A stretch of 64,000 nucleotides of DNA from Actinomucor elegans (taxonomy: Eukaryota; Mucoromycota; Mucoromycetes; Mucorales; Mucoraceae), in the NCBI GenBank assembly GCA_026027325.1, contig JAMSLZ010000001.1:372001-436000 (forward strand), written 5' to 3'. Below the pieces are notes generated by a model. That model was not told the DNA's origin and did no database searches. It saw only the letters and a program-made list of their open reading frames with translations. A program made the translations under genes and the position numbers. Below, in pieces: positions 1-13,068 of this stretch (positions are counted from its first letter, which is position 1; every line of letters starts with the position of its first letter).

Positions 1-14
1 CTATTGTTTTATAG

Positions 15-2652
15 TTGGGTGTCGTTGCTATGCACTACATGGGTAATTTTTTTTTTAAATTATTACTTTTGTAATCAAAACTGACTTTTTATTCCGGATT
101 GTTAGGTCAATTCGCCATCGATTATTTTGTACTAGTCTATCGTCCTGGTTATATTATTGGTGCAGTTATCATCGCTTGTGCTGCTGTCACTGCTGCCTTA
201 TTCATCTTTTTTAAGTTGCGCGAAAGATGGATGAATTTATGGTACAAGAGGTTAGGCTGTGCTATGTTGATGGCCTTGGCTGTTTGTGGTACGTGAATTT
301 ATTGATCAATCATGTGCAAGCTGCTAAGTTTCAATACATTATAGGTATGCACTATACTGCATTAATAGGCACTGATTTCTATCGACCCAGTTATCAGGAT
401 ACGATTCCTGTACCCAAGCTTCAAACACCAGCTCTAATTGGTATCATTTCGGCTGTCATTGTCTCTGCTTGTTTGGCATTATTGTACATCAGTATCAAAA
501 CTGGCATGAAAAACTTACCAATGTATATAAAAAACACCAACAAACGACTTATCCTTGATGCTGTTATCTTTGATCCTATGGGAAGAATCCTAGTCAAGAT
601 CGACGGTACCTTACCAATGACTGAACTCGTCCACAACTTGGAGCTTAATGTAAGTATAACGCTATCTAAGTCTGGTTCCAATTATTCAATATACTGTATA
701 TATAGGAAACCAAGCAATCCTTCTCTACAAGTCACCCATTATTCATTCGTCTATTTCAAAGTTCCATCCTTCGAGCATCACTTCGCTACAGTGGCGAGAA
801 ACGACCATCAGGTCTTTCAGCTAACTCAAATACAGAAGATTACGAAGCAATTGTAGCTCAGTTTAAAAACGGTTGTCGAGAACTTACTGAAGAGCTTCGA
901 TTTGAAGATTATAGCGATCTTGGCATCCTCAGTGATATAGTCGTAACAACTGATACTATTTCTAAAGCAAATAGCGTCTTCTCCAAACGCTCCCAAATAT
1001 TCAGAAATTCTTCTGGTTCCAGTTGGTCCAAGAAAGTAGTTGTGAACAAGCAACCCTTAAACGAGATTGAATTGGCGTTTCAGCAGGTGCAACGTGCTCA
1101 GTTGCAAACAGACGATGAAGAAGAAGATATACCCCGTAAAAGCACGGGCAGTGGCTCTAGTAAGAAAAAATCCAAATCTGACAAAACCAAAAAAACTACC
1201 CGATGGGGTCATAGCAAAAAACGCTCTTTTGCTGATGATGAAGAAACAGCTATTGAAAGTATCTCTACCAACAAACGCTCATCTGGAACCACAACAATAG
1301 GGGTTGCCAGTCATAATGCTCGCTCTTCTTCTGAAGAAACGCGCCAAGAAGATGGTAAATCTGTCAACGATCGTCTTTCGGTGGAAGACTCAGATGGAGA
1401 AGATAAGCATATCTTTCTAGTCCGAAAATTAGTCTATGAAAAAGATGTGACCCGCTTACTTTCACAAGGTTATCGTTTTGCCGAGCCCATTTTTATTGCC
1501 AAGACTATGGCTGCTAAATTACGTATCCCGACAGACTATATGCGCCACCATTTTGCCGATATGCAACAAATGACAGATTCACTCTGTGCGTTAACTCAAT
1601 TGGACTGGCTTCCCTCTACTGAAGCACCTGCTCCCAACTCTACAGAGTTCAAAGCTTCTACTAAGAATTCTGTCCAAATAGGTGCTTTTGTTCTTATCGA
1701 CGAATCCAAGGATCTTTCTAATGTACAGATTCTAGTTGACAAGACCAAGCGTTATGCGTTTCCTATGGTACAGCTTACTCTGGATCAACAGTTAGATTCC
1801 CCCCTTACCCTGGAGCCTCATGAAGTAGATTTTGTTCATAATTTGCAAGGCTTATCACTCTTTGACGTTGCCAACTTGAGTCAAACACTTGCATCCCATT
1901 ACAATAGCGAAAAGCATAATGGGTCTTTACCTAGCGAATCTTTTATTCGCGGTCTCGAGAATGCAGCTCGTCAATTAGTAGACTCTACCTCATACAGCAA
2001 AGCGCTTTATCAGAAATCCACTCTTCATCCTGTCATCTTGGATTTACCACCTTTCTCATTAACTACTGGCCCTTGTCAATTGATCCTCTTCAAGTCATTC
2101 GTGTGCACTCCTGGCGCTACTGCTGCTGTCAACCATACATTTGCCGAACCTATGAAGTCGATTCCTTTGGAAGTTTATAGATCGCTCTGTGGCTTCATCA
2201 CAGATCAAGCGGCTAGCATCTATCAAATTTGCGTTCAATTACAATCCACACCCACCTATCTGCTTCAGCAGCAAATGTATCGTCAGCAAACCAACTATGA
2301 TGCCAAGCGACATGTTTATAGTAGTGGTGGCGAAGACGATATCTCGATTCAGATGGATACCTTTAAAGAAGGAAATGATCTCTCTGATGCCAATGATACT
2401 TCTCTCTCTGATCCCTTTTCTTTACCTCCTCCTCCACGTGCCAAACGCAACCGTTTCAAGTTAACCAACACACTGATGACCTCTCCCTTAGAGACGGCTT
2501 CGCATCATAACAAATCATCCTCCAGCATTAGTTTAAAAAATTTGCCACAGCTGCAACCTGCTCCATTATCTGTTTTACCTACACAAGATAGATTCTGGTG
2601 GATTAATTCTATTGCAGAAGAAACAATTCATAGCAACGGTATTAGTTGTTAG
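15..2652 (+). CDS. MHYT-domain integral membrane protein, 5' truncated by the window edge
   Basis: The visible part is an exon at 15-42 (bases 1-14 look like an intron end), then 106-288, 345-649 and 706-2652, with introns 43-105, 289-344 and 650-705. Each junction keeps the frame. Two copies of the MHYT signature are seen, AMHYMG spanning the first intron and GMHYTAL spanning the second, each followed by hydrophobic helices. MHYT domains are membrane sensor modules, proposed in bacteria to bind a metal (copper) and sense a diatomic gas; that role is inference here. The long cytoplasmic tail has a basic, Ser-rich stretch after the membrane part, a more ordered middle and a Pro/Ser-rich end. 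No GGDEF, EAL or kinase domain is visible, so the output is unknown. The N-terminus with any further MHYT copy lies outside the window. Confidence 0.85.
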
Positions 2653-3950
2653 AAAGCAAAAGCTTAGACTGTCTTGTACATATTAATTATACACGCGCAT
2701 CCAACAACAACAGCAATAGGCATGTTTCATTTACTTTATAAATACCCCGCTTAAATTACTCACTTTCCCTAATGCATCATAACATATCGTATGCTTACAT
2801 AGATCTCTTTTAGCTATTTATTTATAATAATAATGTATAATTCTTACGAGAACATATTAACGATAATATAAAAAAAAATAATACTATTATTGTTGCGCTA
2901 TTTAAACAGCTGTCTTACTATTATCAACTTGAACCGGCAAGAGAAAATTTGCTATGTACCTCCTTTGATCCCTCTTCTTAATAACAAAACATTGCCAATA
3001 GACGCAGCATATTCTAATAGATTTGGTGCAGAAACCTAACGAATAAATGAATATTTGATTAATTCAATGTAACATCTTTATTTTATTTTTTTCAGTTTTA
3101 GAAATACAGTCATAAACTGAGAATTATATATACATAAAACATTTTCTATATCCCCAGTCATGCTAAATCAATATAATTAAATGATGAAGGATCAGAAATA
3201 CAGTCTGTATACCTTTTAAAAAACTTTTGGATCTAAGATAATTCCAATGAATTGAACCTTTATTAACAACCCTGCACTTTTTGGGTGATTCTAGTTTAGT
3301 ACTTAATCTGATTATTAGCACATGTACAGAATGAATTATTGTATTTACGAAATTTATTGTTTGATCAAACTGCAATTATATTTCATTTCAGATATGCGCT
3401 GTAGATGACATGTATTTCATTTAAATTGGATTTAAAGATTGATAATAATCTCTCCACCAATTTTGGCTTCATATCACATATGAATACTATTTCAGGTATG
3501 AGATAAATCACTGTGTCTGTATTAAAATTTTTATATTATTTAAATGCAACGAGTATACTATACAATACTGACCAATATTCAGATTCGTCTGCGGTTTTAT
3601 GTAAATTTGTTGATCTGTTATCTCCTTGTTAACATATATACTTAAATTCAAACTCCACCCCTCTGCGATGTGTGGCCTCTAAAAGTTTAATTTTACAAAA
3701 AAAAAAAGCTGACAGGTTGATTTATTTGTTGATTTAAGCTTAACGTTGAATTTGATTGTTAGTACAGATTAGGAATAAATCGCTGCAACTATTAAATCTT
3801 ATAAAATATGCGAAGAAGCACTTACAATGAAGCAGTGTATATGTTACCTACATTTGCTATAAACGCTGTTTGCAGATACAAGTATACAGATATTACACAT
3901 AAACATCCTGAAAAAGTTTATTCTTTTTTTTTTTGTATTTACAGTGAGTT
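2653..3950. other. AT-rich spacer between convergent genes
   Basis: This stretch separates the MHYT gene and the Nup85 gene, which face each other. It holds AT-rich sequence, short A/T runs and only short ORFs with no recognisable product. I see no RNA gene or transposon signature. Confidence 0.6.
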
Positions 3951-6192
3951 TTAAGCTCCAGTATATGATCTAGTTTGTTTCGTAGTGGCCCTTAAAAGTG
4001 CACGACTAAAGCTGACGCCTGTCACACTCAGAAACTCTTCCTTATCATTTATTACCATTTCAGCAGATGGTTCTTCAAGATTAGACTTATCCTTTTGCAT
4101 GTAAAAGTGAAATAGTTTGAAGTCTTGGAACGATATAGATTGATTAAACTTTTGCCATATCTTTTTCACGCCCTTGATATCTTTTGCTGTAAAACTAGAG
4201 TTATCTTCACCTATAAAGTTATCTTAGACTCTCTTAGTAGTTTTTTAAAATTTTTCGCCATACCTTCAATAAGCTTCAACCCCTCCCAAATAATAATTGG
4301 AATCATCGTCTTTGGGATACGTTCGTCGTTAATCAAATTTTTAAATGCTTTGGCTGCACTATCCATCAGTCCGTTCATATAAAATGTATTCATTCGATGT
4401 AAACCGAGACAGATAGTATAATAAGGCCCTGTGCAATCCACCGGTCCTAGTGAATCCATATCAAACAATTGACCGGTCATGATAAAAGATTGTATCATTT
4501 CGTAGAATATAGGGTCGATATCTTTTTGTTGATCTTCTAATTTATAGTACTTTATAGCGCCTTCATAATCTTTTATCGTTATACAGTAGCTTGCTTTTGA
4601 CTATTGTATAGATTAATATATGCTCTCTTACTATCGTTTAATACATACTCGATATAACTCTGCACCAATGTTTTCTAATGAATGGTGATTACAATAGTCC
4701 ACCATTTCTTGTAATTTTGTATCGTCTGCTTGTTTCATATCTTGTGATCTTAGATGCTATACAAACATATCAGTAAGGATCAAATTACAATTGAAAAAAA
4801 GAGGATTTACCTCAACTATCAAATCTCTTCCAAGTTCTCCACACGACAGCATATATCCAAAAGCTTCTTTCCATAATCCCAGACTATTTTTGATAAAGGA
4901 AGCGTAGTATAGAATGAAATGATCCCTTATATTGAACGAAAGGACCTGATCACCCATGTTAACCAGAATAGGGCGATCAATCATATTCTTAATATGAAAT
5001 AAATCTGTCAAATGCGCCAGGAACCACCAGTCGAATTTGATACTCTGTTCAATCGCCAGTTGAAGATTTTCTACAAGCAATGATTGCATGACATCAGATG
5101 AGAGTTGTGGGTATTTGCTGAAGAATATTTTTGCGCGGGTATGAACAGACGTGTTATTAGATGGCGTATAGTAAAAATTACAAATAAACGCGTGAATTCC
5201 GCTACTGGCATGTTGGAGCGAACAATCTTCATCTCCAGCCAAAATGGCCATGACTTGATATAACTGATTCGCATGTTCCTTTGTACCGTTGTTGCTAAAG
5301 TTCATTTGGCGAAGTGTGAGTATAGCTTTGTTAAGCTTGCTTGTATCAATCTGTTCCTCGTTTATGATATTGCGTATTTCAAGCATAAATGTCAAAACAT
5401 CGCTGTATTGTGAAAGGGAAACATCAAGCAGGGCGTGTTTCAATAAAGATGATAGATGTGACAACTGGCCGAGTGATGCCATGCGAATAGCGTAGGGCCA
5501 AAACTCGGGATGATGGAACGAACCTTCTGGGTGATTATAGATGGCTTGTCTATCGTACTCATAAAATAGAGCTATATACAGATCAATGTGAGTAAATAGT
5601 TCATTGATTATGAATGAGTTTCACATACGTTGATGGTATTCATTGAACCAATCCATTAGCTTTTTCGATGCGTCATTATTGCTTTCAGAAAAGTACAATA
5701 GTTCACATAGACTCCAAACTTCTGATATTTCTAAATACTTTTGCCTTTCGGTTTTAAATAACGGATCATGAAACCACTAAAAATCAATGTTATTAAAAAG
5801 AAACGCGTTTACTGGGCGTGCCTTCTTACCTGTTCAACAAATTCGATATGATCTCTCAAACTTTTGCCATATTCTTTCGCGGCCTCGTTGACTCGTATGC
5901 TTATATCCATTTCTTTGACACTATAGAATGAACGAGTTTAGTACTGCATACATTATAATAAAATCTCACACATCATACGGGTTATGCAATTTCTCGAAAA
6001 CAACAGAAGATTTCAAGTAAGGCTATTATACAATTAAGATAAATAAGGTTGAACATTGTACTTAATAACACTTAATGAACTCACTAATGTTCGGAAAATG
6101 GGAATTTGAGGGTGGATTTGCCAAGTAGATTTACAAACATCCTTAATATACTTTTCTCGACTTTTTTTTAATAGTTCACTTTTATCTGACAT
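3951..6192 (-). CDS. NUP85: Nuclear pore complex subunit Nup85
   Basis: Eight exons can be joined in frame: 6192-6085, 6022-5970, 5920-5830, 5776-5629, 5571-4811, 4756-4649, 4600-4264 and 4210-3951, giving 621 residues. The central part carries the Nup85 pattern: a Trp-rich AHLTDLFHIK helix, then IRDHFILYYASF and a Leu-Trp segment before the GELGRD loop, typical of the ancestral coatomer element fold. Nup85 is a scaffold of the Y-complex (Nup84/Nup107 complex), which coats the nuclear envelope at the pore and binds Seh1. The protein is almost wholly alpha-helical, as expected, with no membrane segment. Length fits the family (about 650-750). The start is the first Met after an AT-rich leader; TTAG/ATAG acceptors and GTAAG/GTATG donors support the introns. 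The two smallest 5' exons are the least certain part. Confidence 0.85.
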
Positions 6193-7496
6193 AATAATGG
6201 GATGTAGCTGTTAAAGAATCATAAAAACTAAGTGTCGAAACAGAGATTTTTTCGCGCAAAGTCATCCTGAGGGGAAATTAATTAAAACTGCGCCAAAATC
6301 TCCTGTGAGCAGATACAATACAAACCCATCGAAACTACTGCAACTTTTTCATATAAGATGATGTTATATATATATGTATATTTAGGGTATATTTTGACTA
6401 TAATACTAAAGACTGTTAATATGAGCACAATAAAATTAAGAGTTCGAATGCGACAAGCTTTTTTTTTTGTCTGAAGGTTTGGTAAGAAATTAGGGAAAGC
6501 TAAGCAGTTGTTATTACTAAAACCTACAGTCTAATACATATTTTGATAGACGTAGCAACCAATTCTAACTATGGTTCGCTAATCGGATACGGTATTTTAT
6601 CAGTATCGGTCTGAAGGTCTATTAACTAGCATTAGTTTAACAGGAAAATGATGTGCAAGTAATTTATTTCTAATAGGTATACTAAGACAAAATTCTAGCA
6701 AACCCAAAAAAACACTTGAAAAATTATTTAATAATATTCATACTATCCAGTATACCATTGATGTTTAAACGAAGCTGTTAAAGCAGGTTGTATATAGTTA
6801 CAGTTGGTTGTTAAAAATGGAATCAAAACATATTATTTGTTTTTACGACCCAAAGCATTGAGTTAAACCCATTTCGAATGAATTCCAGGTTAACCTGCAA
6901 TTCACATGCAATTCAATCGAAAGCCCTGAAGTGCGCTCTAATTGGAACATGAATATTACATAAATAGCATTTGATATATATTGACTTTTATTTCATATTG
7001 TTTTATTTTAGATTCGGGTGAAAGCACTAATTCACTTGAATGTCATGAGGAGGAGGAATTTTTCAATTGCAGCCAACCAATAAAATGTGATGTTAATGGT
7101 ATGCCTTCTGTTGGCTTGAGAGTATTGGATATTTTAGAAAGCATGTTTCATAAGCAACTTTGCGTTATATGTCAATATATATGTTGATGCTGTCTATTTG
7201 TAAATTTTAATTGAAGTGCTTGAACAAGTAAGTTCTAGAGAAAAAGCTAACAGATTGTGTGTATAAATTGACTGTCGAGTACGAAAATATTTTATATTAG
7301 TGTAAATGATAATTTTAATGTCTTTTAGCAATGCAAAAAAAGAAATAATAATAAGAGTGAGGGGGTATTTATAGGTAATAGCAAGAAATTAAAAGTGAAA
7401 AGAAAGAGTGATTATATAACAATAAAAAAAAAGTAGTGCAAGTTAGTAATTAGGTTAATAAAAAATGTTATACATGTATGAGATATAAAGTAATCA
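6193..7496. other. AT-rich intergenic region
   Basis: Spacer between the Nup85 start and the 3' end of the MFS gene. One ORF at 6981-7187 (+) follows a TTTTAG-like acceptor and encodes an acidic, Cys-containing 68-residue peptide, but it has no upstream exon that I can join and no known domain. I do not call it a gene. Confidence 0.5.
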
Positions 7497-9234
7497 TTAA
7501 GCGATTCTTCCATTTGCAGAATAGACAAAGAAGAGGACCCAAGCAACAATTAAGCAAATAATAAAGAAGCCAAGATAAACATAGTTCATTCTCTTCTTAG
7601 GAGTATCATGGTAAGAATCAAGGCCTTGTCTGCTCAATGCGACTTCCTTATCGTTTCTTTCTGTCATTCTTGGGAGACGCTTCTTGCGATTCATTTCCAG
7701 CAAGTTTCCAAGATAAAAGTATTGTGAAAGCCATAAACCACAGATTAAAAAGAGACCAATACAAGCAAGAACCAAGAATAGAATCATGACATTGTTATAG
7801 GCTTGGTTAGCAGTGTGATCTTGCACTACACCCACAATGATATCCAGAATTGAAGTACCAATATTGTTTGAACTCTTATACATACCAAGACCAGTACCAA
7901 TATAATCAGAAGGTAAGATCATACCAATGGAAGTAATCATACCAATCGGACCAAATGCAAGTGAAATACTGTAAAAGACCATACCAACTGTAGCATTCAC
8001 ATAGGTATAAGCAAGCAATACACTACTAAGAATCAAGAAGATAGCAGAGATGAGCAAAATAGAGATACGCAAACCAAACATATCCATGATGATACCCAAG
8101 ATGGGAGTAGCTACGATAGGAACAGCTTGAGAAGCACTAGCAGTATAACCAGCCAACACATTGCTCTTGGCACCAAAGTGAAGGGCAACGAATTCGGTAC
8201 TGATAGTTTGGAAAGAAGACCATACAGCAGCAAAGATAAACTCGATCAAAAGGATATGCCAATAGAAAATAGGAAACTTGAGAACACTTCCCCAATGGAA
8301 AGCCTTGCGTCGCTTGGTCTTTTTGATCTCTTCCTTGGACAAAACCAATCCGCTAGCAGCGTTCTTGACGTCATTCGCAGCAATTGATTTGAGACGCAAG
8401 TGTCTGACAACGGAAGCGTAAACCAAGTTCATTAGAATGGAGAAGCAGCAGAGAATGAAAGAGAGCCAGAACGCCCATACCCAATCACCTGTTCTTTCAG
8501 CAATAGGATTAGCAACCAATGTACCTAAAAATGTGGCGAGACGACTGATGGAGAGCTGCAACCCAATAGCGATAGAGAGGTTTTGAGTTCTGAACCATTT
8601 GGAAAGAATCGATTCTTGCATGGTAACGATCAAACCGGAACCAATACCAAAAATAACACGACCAGCGACGATAAGACCAAAGGATTGATACTTGGCAGCA
8701 AGTGCAGTCAACAAACTACCAACAATCACTACACCATTAATAGCTAGAGTACCCCATACAGAGCCAAACATATCAATAAAGATACCACCAGCAATAGGAA
8801 AAATCGTGTTGATAATAGAGACAGAAGATGAAATTACACCATATTGTGTATTGTTGATACCGAGATTCTGAAATACCAGGGTAAGGTGATTAATTAACTG
8901 TGTTTCACAGCAGTCAAATAGGTGTTATTTTACCTTTTTAATAGGCCCCTTCATAGCACTTAGTGCACTCTGAGAGAAATGGGCACCAACTATAAACGTA
9001 CGATTAGTAATTGCTCTGTAATTACTGATATCTAGTCTTACTAGGAAATAACAAGGCAGTAACCAGAGCGATCAGTTTGTATTGCCATGGCGCATTTGCC
9101 AAAGCAGCATCACCAGCTTGTTCTGAGGTAAGAGGAGCATCATCATGCTTGGAGCTCTCTGAATGAATGTCTGTTTCTAATGACTTTTCATAAGGCTGCT
9201 CTACAGCTATCTTTTCAGTGTGTGGAGAAGCCAT
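7497..9234 (-). CDS. MFS transporter, MFSD1-like
   Basis: Three exons (9234-9042, 8989-8934, 8867-7497) join in frame to a 539-residue protein. A hydrophilic N-terminus of about 50 residues is followed by about twelve hydrophobic segments. The segment after TM2 carries GGIFIDMFGSVWG, the MFS loop-2 motif in the form seen in MFSD1-like proteins, and a large cytosolic loop (KKTKRRKAF) divides the two halves. A second FGLR-type loop sits in the C-terminal half. Animal MFSD1 is a lysosomal transporter reported to export dipeptides; a vacuolar role in the fungus is inference. A Lys/Arg-rich loop near residues 490-510 precedes the final helix, which lies close to the C-terminus. The substrate cannot be read from sequence. 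Confidence 0.8.
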
Positions 9235-10637
9235 TTCTTTGCAAGCAGATGAAATAGAAAAGAAGAAAAGTATCAGATTGGAATCATTTTACTGTATTTA
9301 TACATTTTAATACCATTGAGGGAACACAAAAAAGCACCTATTATGGGGATTATCTGATCTCCAAATGTATACTATTTCTACTAATAAGGAATAGACGGGT
9401 AAAATTTTACTTTGGAACAAGTCATGCACCACAAGATTTTTAGTCTTTGTGTAAGATCTAATGTTGTTCAGATTATCAGATTGTCCGTTGATAAACTCAT
9501 GTTTCTTTTTGAATTAAAAGATAACTATATCCACCCAGAATATTATTACAGTTAACGATAAAAAAAATGTAATCAAAAAACTGATTTAAAAAAGAAGTAG
9601 GTGGGATGTTTGTGCGAGCGTTCAATCTCAGTAGTTGGAAACTCAAATTAGGTTTCTTAATCAAACACAGAGATACAACAATACTTGAATGAAAGAAGTT
9701 ACTAGCAGCTCTAAGTTAAGAGTATGATTTTAATCATTTACTGTATAACTACCATCAGACTCATAACTCTGAGTTATCAGATAGTTTCAGTTAGACTTGG
9801 GCGTCCAATCACATATTGCTTGCTGCGATATACTGACGGGAATCTAAACATGAAACAAGTAACCTAGAATAGTTTAACGATCTGATATATAAGATCAAGT
9901 GCGGAATAGAAGTATAATTAACTTGTACTAATAGTATAAAACACTACCCTTTATTTGCTACTGTTTCCAAACATTCTAATAGCCTAAATAACTAGATTTT
10001 AAATAACCTGACAGAGGTGTAGGCTCCTTTCATCGTGTTTAAATCAACATCTTATACTTAATGTGATACACCGATAACTGCACCCATACTGAAAACTAGA
10101 TTATTCATTCGATTGGTATGTTTCCTTGTAGCCTAATCTTTACCAAATTGATGAAGACGTGACAATTTCATTAGTTATCTGATGTTGAACATTGTTATCT
10201 CCAAGGTCTAGTCAACGAAATCTTTAAACCATGTAACCATATTAATAAAAACACAAAATAGGGTTTCGAAATTCGGGAAATTTATTAAGGCCAAAGCTTT
10301 CTTGTGACCAATAAATTCCTGTATCTTTATGTCAGCTTAATCTTGTTATATGGTTTCAAACCTATAAATTATTAGCTCAGGAGCAAAAACCTCTGATTTC
10401 AGGGCCCAAACTTATTATTATTACTATTATTTTTGTTTATAGTTCTATGTATTTCATTGGCAGACGGCAAATGAGCATTTTAACTTCCTCGTACGAGCAA
10501 TTGCCAACTTGAGACAAATCATTAATTTTCAGGAATATGTAGTAATATTCGATATGCTTTTTCTTATGAATTGATGTTCAAAATCATATCCTAACGCAAA
10601 CAAGTACGTTAACCCCCCCATAATCATGTAGATTTTC

Positions 10638-10685
<48 letters not shown>

Positions 10686-11946
10686 GAGCAAATACCATTC
10701 AAATGAAATACTACTTTCAACGAAAATTGAATTGAGGTTCTAGACTTATTATACAATGTTTTTCAAAGATAATTTGAAATTCCTGAGCCTTAAAATATCA
10801 CCGGTTAAAATTAATGTGTGGTTCTCTAATCAACATAGATCTCTCGGCCAATCTCAATCAAATGTTGCATCTGATTCGTAGTCTTTATTCAAAACGAGTT
10901 ACTGCATTTGTTAGAACCCCAAACCTACTGCAATACTTACGTTATATGTATTATTTGCCATTATCTAATAGAAATGACCTTTGCGGAAAGAAGCATTTTT
11001 GGATTCAATAACGCTATATAGCAAGAACTAGATCGTGTGAGTAAAAATACGCATGCTCTGCGACAATAGAGTAGTGCAACTAGTTAAACTGCTTTACATC
11101 ATAATAAAAAATCTACTGGTATATATTCTATATAGGTATTCAAAGTACTAGAATAACGTGTATTTTTATATATCATGCTATGGCTAAACCATCTTCAGAT
11201 CAAATATTTGAAATGACAAAGCTGGTATTACGCCTGTATAATCTCATAATACTATTACTACTTCTTTAATTGAAAGGCCGAAAAAGATGGTCTGAGATTC
11301 GTTTGACGAAATGTGAATTATAACAATGTTGGTCTTTTGTTTGCTACAGCATCTTTACATTGCGTTTTTCTCCTTGTAAGCATTAAATAAGCATCTTATC
11401 CGTTTCGTACAGTTATAGCTGAAGAGTTGAACAGGGAATAATAAACTGTTTTGCTCAAAGTAGGCATGTGCTACTTTTCCGCATTGATCGCTGACTTTTT
11501 AATTCTCAAGTAACTGAAAGATATCATTCTATAAAGCTGATGTGGCCTATCGTTTATTTAATTATCTCACTTGAAACTTTATTTAAAATATGCAACTCCA
11601 TTTCTCTTTCATATATTTGGCTGTATGAATCCCATCTACTTTCGCGTTTAAAAGCAGATGGAAGGCTATACTAAATCTCAAATTGAGATCCAAGTACTGT
11701 ATCAATTGATACAAGCATCACCCTATTAAACTAGAGAGGTAAACTCATGTAACAAACTAGAAAATATCACGTCAAACAACTGTTTCAGCATCAAACCAAC
11801 GCCTCCTAGCTAGCGGTGTTTGAAACGCGCTTTTCCTGGAATAAAAATCTTTTTTTTTTGCCTCGTACAATCAGTCAAACCCTATACTATAGAACTTTTT
11901 CTACATATTTCCTTTTGTTTCTTTAGTTTAAGTACGTTGTATTGAA
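9235..11946. other. 2.7-kb AT-rich intergenic region
   Basis: No convincing gene. It contains many short A/T runs and one 41-base T tract. Short ORFs on both strands (for example 10814-11011) lack codon periodicity, splice context and family motifs. The last 150 bp probably hold the promoter and 5' UTR of the proline-rich gene that starts at 11947. Confidence 0.6.
10642..10682. repeat. Poly(dT) tract, 41 nt
   Basis: An uninterrupted run of T on the plus strand inside an intergenic region, the longest homopolymer in the window. It is not next to a recognisable retroelement or target-site duplication. Long dA:dT tracts exclude nucleosomes, but a function here is not shown. Confidence 0.9.
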
Positions 11947-13068
11947 ATGACTGAGTGGAAGCAAGGACAAAAAGATCAGTGGAGCAATAACTATTCCGAA
12001 TACTCTGATGAGGACGAAGAATACTCTGACGATGAATATGCCCCTATTGAAGCAACTAGTTGGGGTAATCAAACCATTACACCTGAAGGAACAACCAACG
12101 TCGAAGTGTCATTGAGTGGTTGGCAATCTTTAATTGATCCCAACATTAAAGTAAAGGCTGGTGGTATTGGTAGTGGACAGCTCCATCGTAAAGGTGGCAA
12201 TTTCATCCCTGTCGATGAACAGACTATCATTGATAGACGTTTAGGTAAACCTGTACCTAAGGCGACTGGACCTAAGGCGACTGTACCTAAGGCGACTGTA
12301 CCTAAGGCGACTGGTTCTAAAAAGAAGAAGGGAAGTAAATCAAAGGCAAAAGGTGCTACAAATCCCCCACCACCACGACGACCAGTTCCTTCTTCTATGG
12401 TACCTCCTTCTTCTTCTCATTATCGCGGTAGAGAAGCCATTGCCACTGGTCCTTGGGCTTCTGCTGAACTTTCATCGCAACCATTCTGGGAACAACCTCG
12501 CAGTGCTGAATCTGGTACCAATGCTTCCAAATGGGCTACACCTGACACTGCTGCTGCTCCTCCACCTCAAAAACCTACCTATAATGCTCGTCCTGCTGCC
12601 GTTACTGCCCCTCCTCCAAGCAGACCTGCTGCAAACTCTTATCATACCTCTGCACAATCGCCACAAACACAAACACAAGCTGCTCCCGCAACTCCAACTT
12701 TCGTGCCTACATCATCTGGATCCGCTGCTTCCAAGTGGGCTACACCTGACGCTGCTGCTGCTGTTGCTGCCCATCCACCACCACCACCACCAAATCAACA
12801 ACAACAACAACAACAACATCGACCTCCTCCATCTGATCAACAGTATCAACCGCCTACCATATATCATCGTTTAGATACTCCATGTTTGAATTTCAATATT
12901 GAATTGACACCTGGTGTCAATGCTACTTTAGCTGTATATGAAAATGATGATCCTGTTGATATTGTAGATCAATTTGAAAAGAAGCATCACTTGACCATGA
13001 GCAGTATTGCTAAGGAAAAGTTTGCTCAAAAAGTCGCCATGTTGCTGTCCCATTACAAATCCTCTTAA
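11947..13068 (+). CDS. Proline/alanine-rich protein with conserved-looking C-terminal segment
   Basis: A single-exon gene of 373 residues. The N-terminus is acidic (Asp/Glu/Tyr-rich, residues 15-40), followed by a Trp-containing ordered patch with GWQSLIDP and the GKPVPKAT region, where a 5-residue unit PKATx is repeated four times. The middle (about residues 110-310) is Pro/Ala/Ser-rich with two copies of ASKWATPD, and ends in polyproline and polyglutamine. The last 65 residues look folded: a beta-rich stretch with VYENDDP, then two helices. This resembles the Lys/Val-x-Tyr-x-x-Asp-Asp-Pro pattern that ends several unrelated fungal scaffold proteins, but I do not recognise the family. Low complexity suggests a scaffold or RNA/actin-associated protein; that is inference. 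Confidence 0.75.
   Translation: MTEWKQGQKDQWSNNYSEYSDEDEEYSDDEYAPIEATSWGNQTITPEGTTNVEVSLSGWQSLIDPNIKVKAGGIGSGQLHRKGGNFIPVDEQTIIDRRLGKPVPKATGPKATVPKATVPKATGSKKKKGSKSKAKGATNPPPPRRPVPSSMVPPSSSHYRGREAIATGPWASAELSSQPFWEQPRSAESGTNASKWATPDTAAAPPPQKPTYNARPAAVTAPPPSRPAANSYHTSAQSPQTQTQAAPATPTFVPTSSGSAASKWATPDAAAAVAAHPPPPPPNQQQQQQQHRPPPSDQQYQPPTIYHRLDTPCLNFNIELTPGVNATLAVYENDDPVDIVDQFEKKHHLTMSSIAKEKFAQKVAMLLSHYKSS
12256..12315 (+). repeat. In-frame 15-bp minisatellite, four units
   Basis: Four consecutive 15-base units starting CCTAAGGCGACTG, differing only in the last two bases, encode Pro-Lys-Ala-Thr-X. The near-identity at DNA level points to recent slippage or unequal exchange. Confidence 0.95.

Noticed and set aside
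9235..11946. Search for a hidden transposon in the 2.7-kb spacer
   Set aside because: No inverted or long terminal repeats, no transposase or reverse transcriptase motif and only short chance ORFs.
12353..12874. 173-residue Leu-rich ORF overlapping the proline-rich gene
   Set aside because: Frame-shifted reading of Pro/Ala/Gln codons; composition is an artefact.
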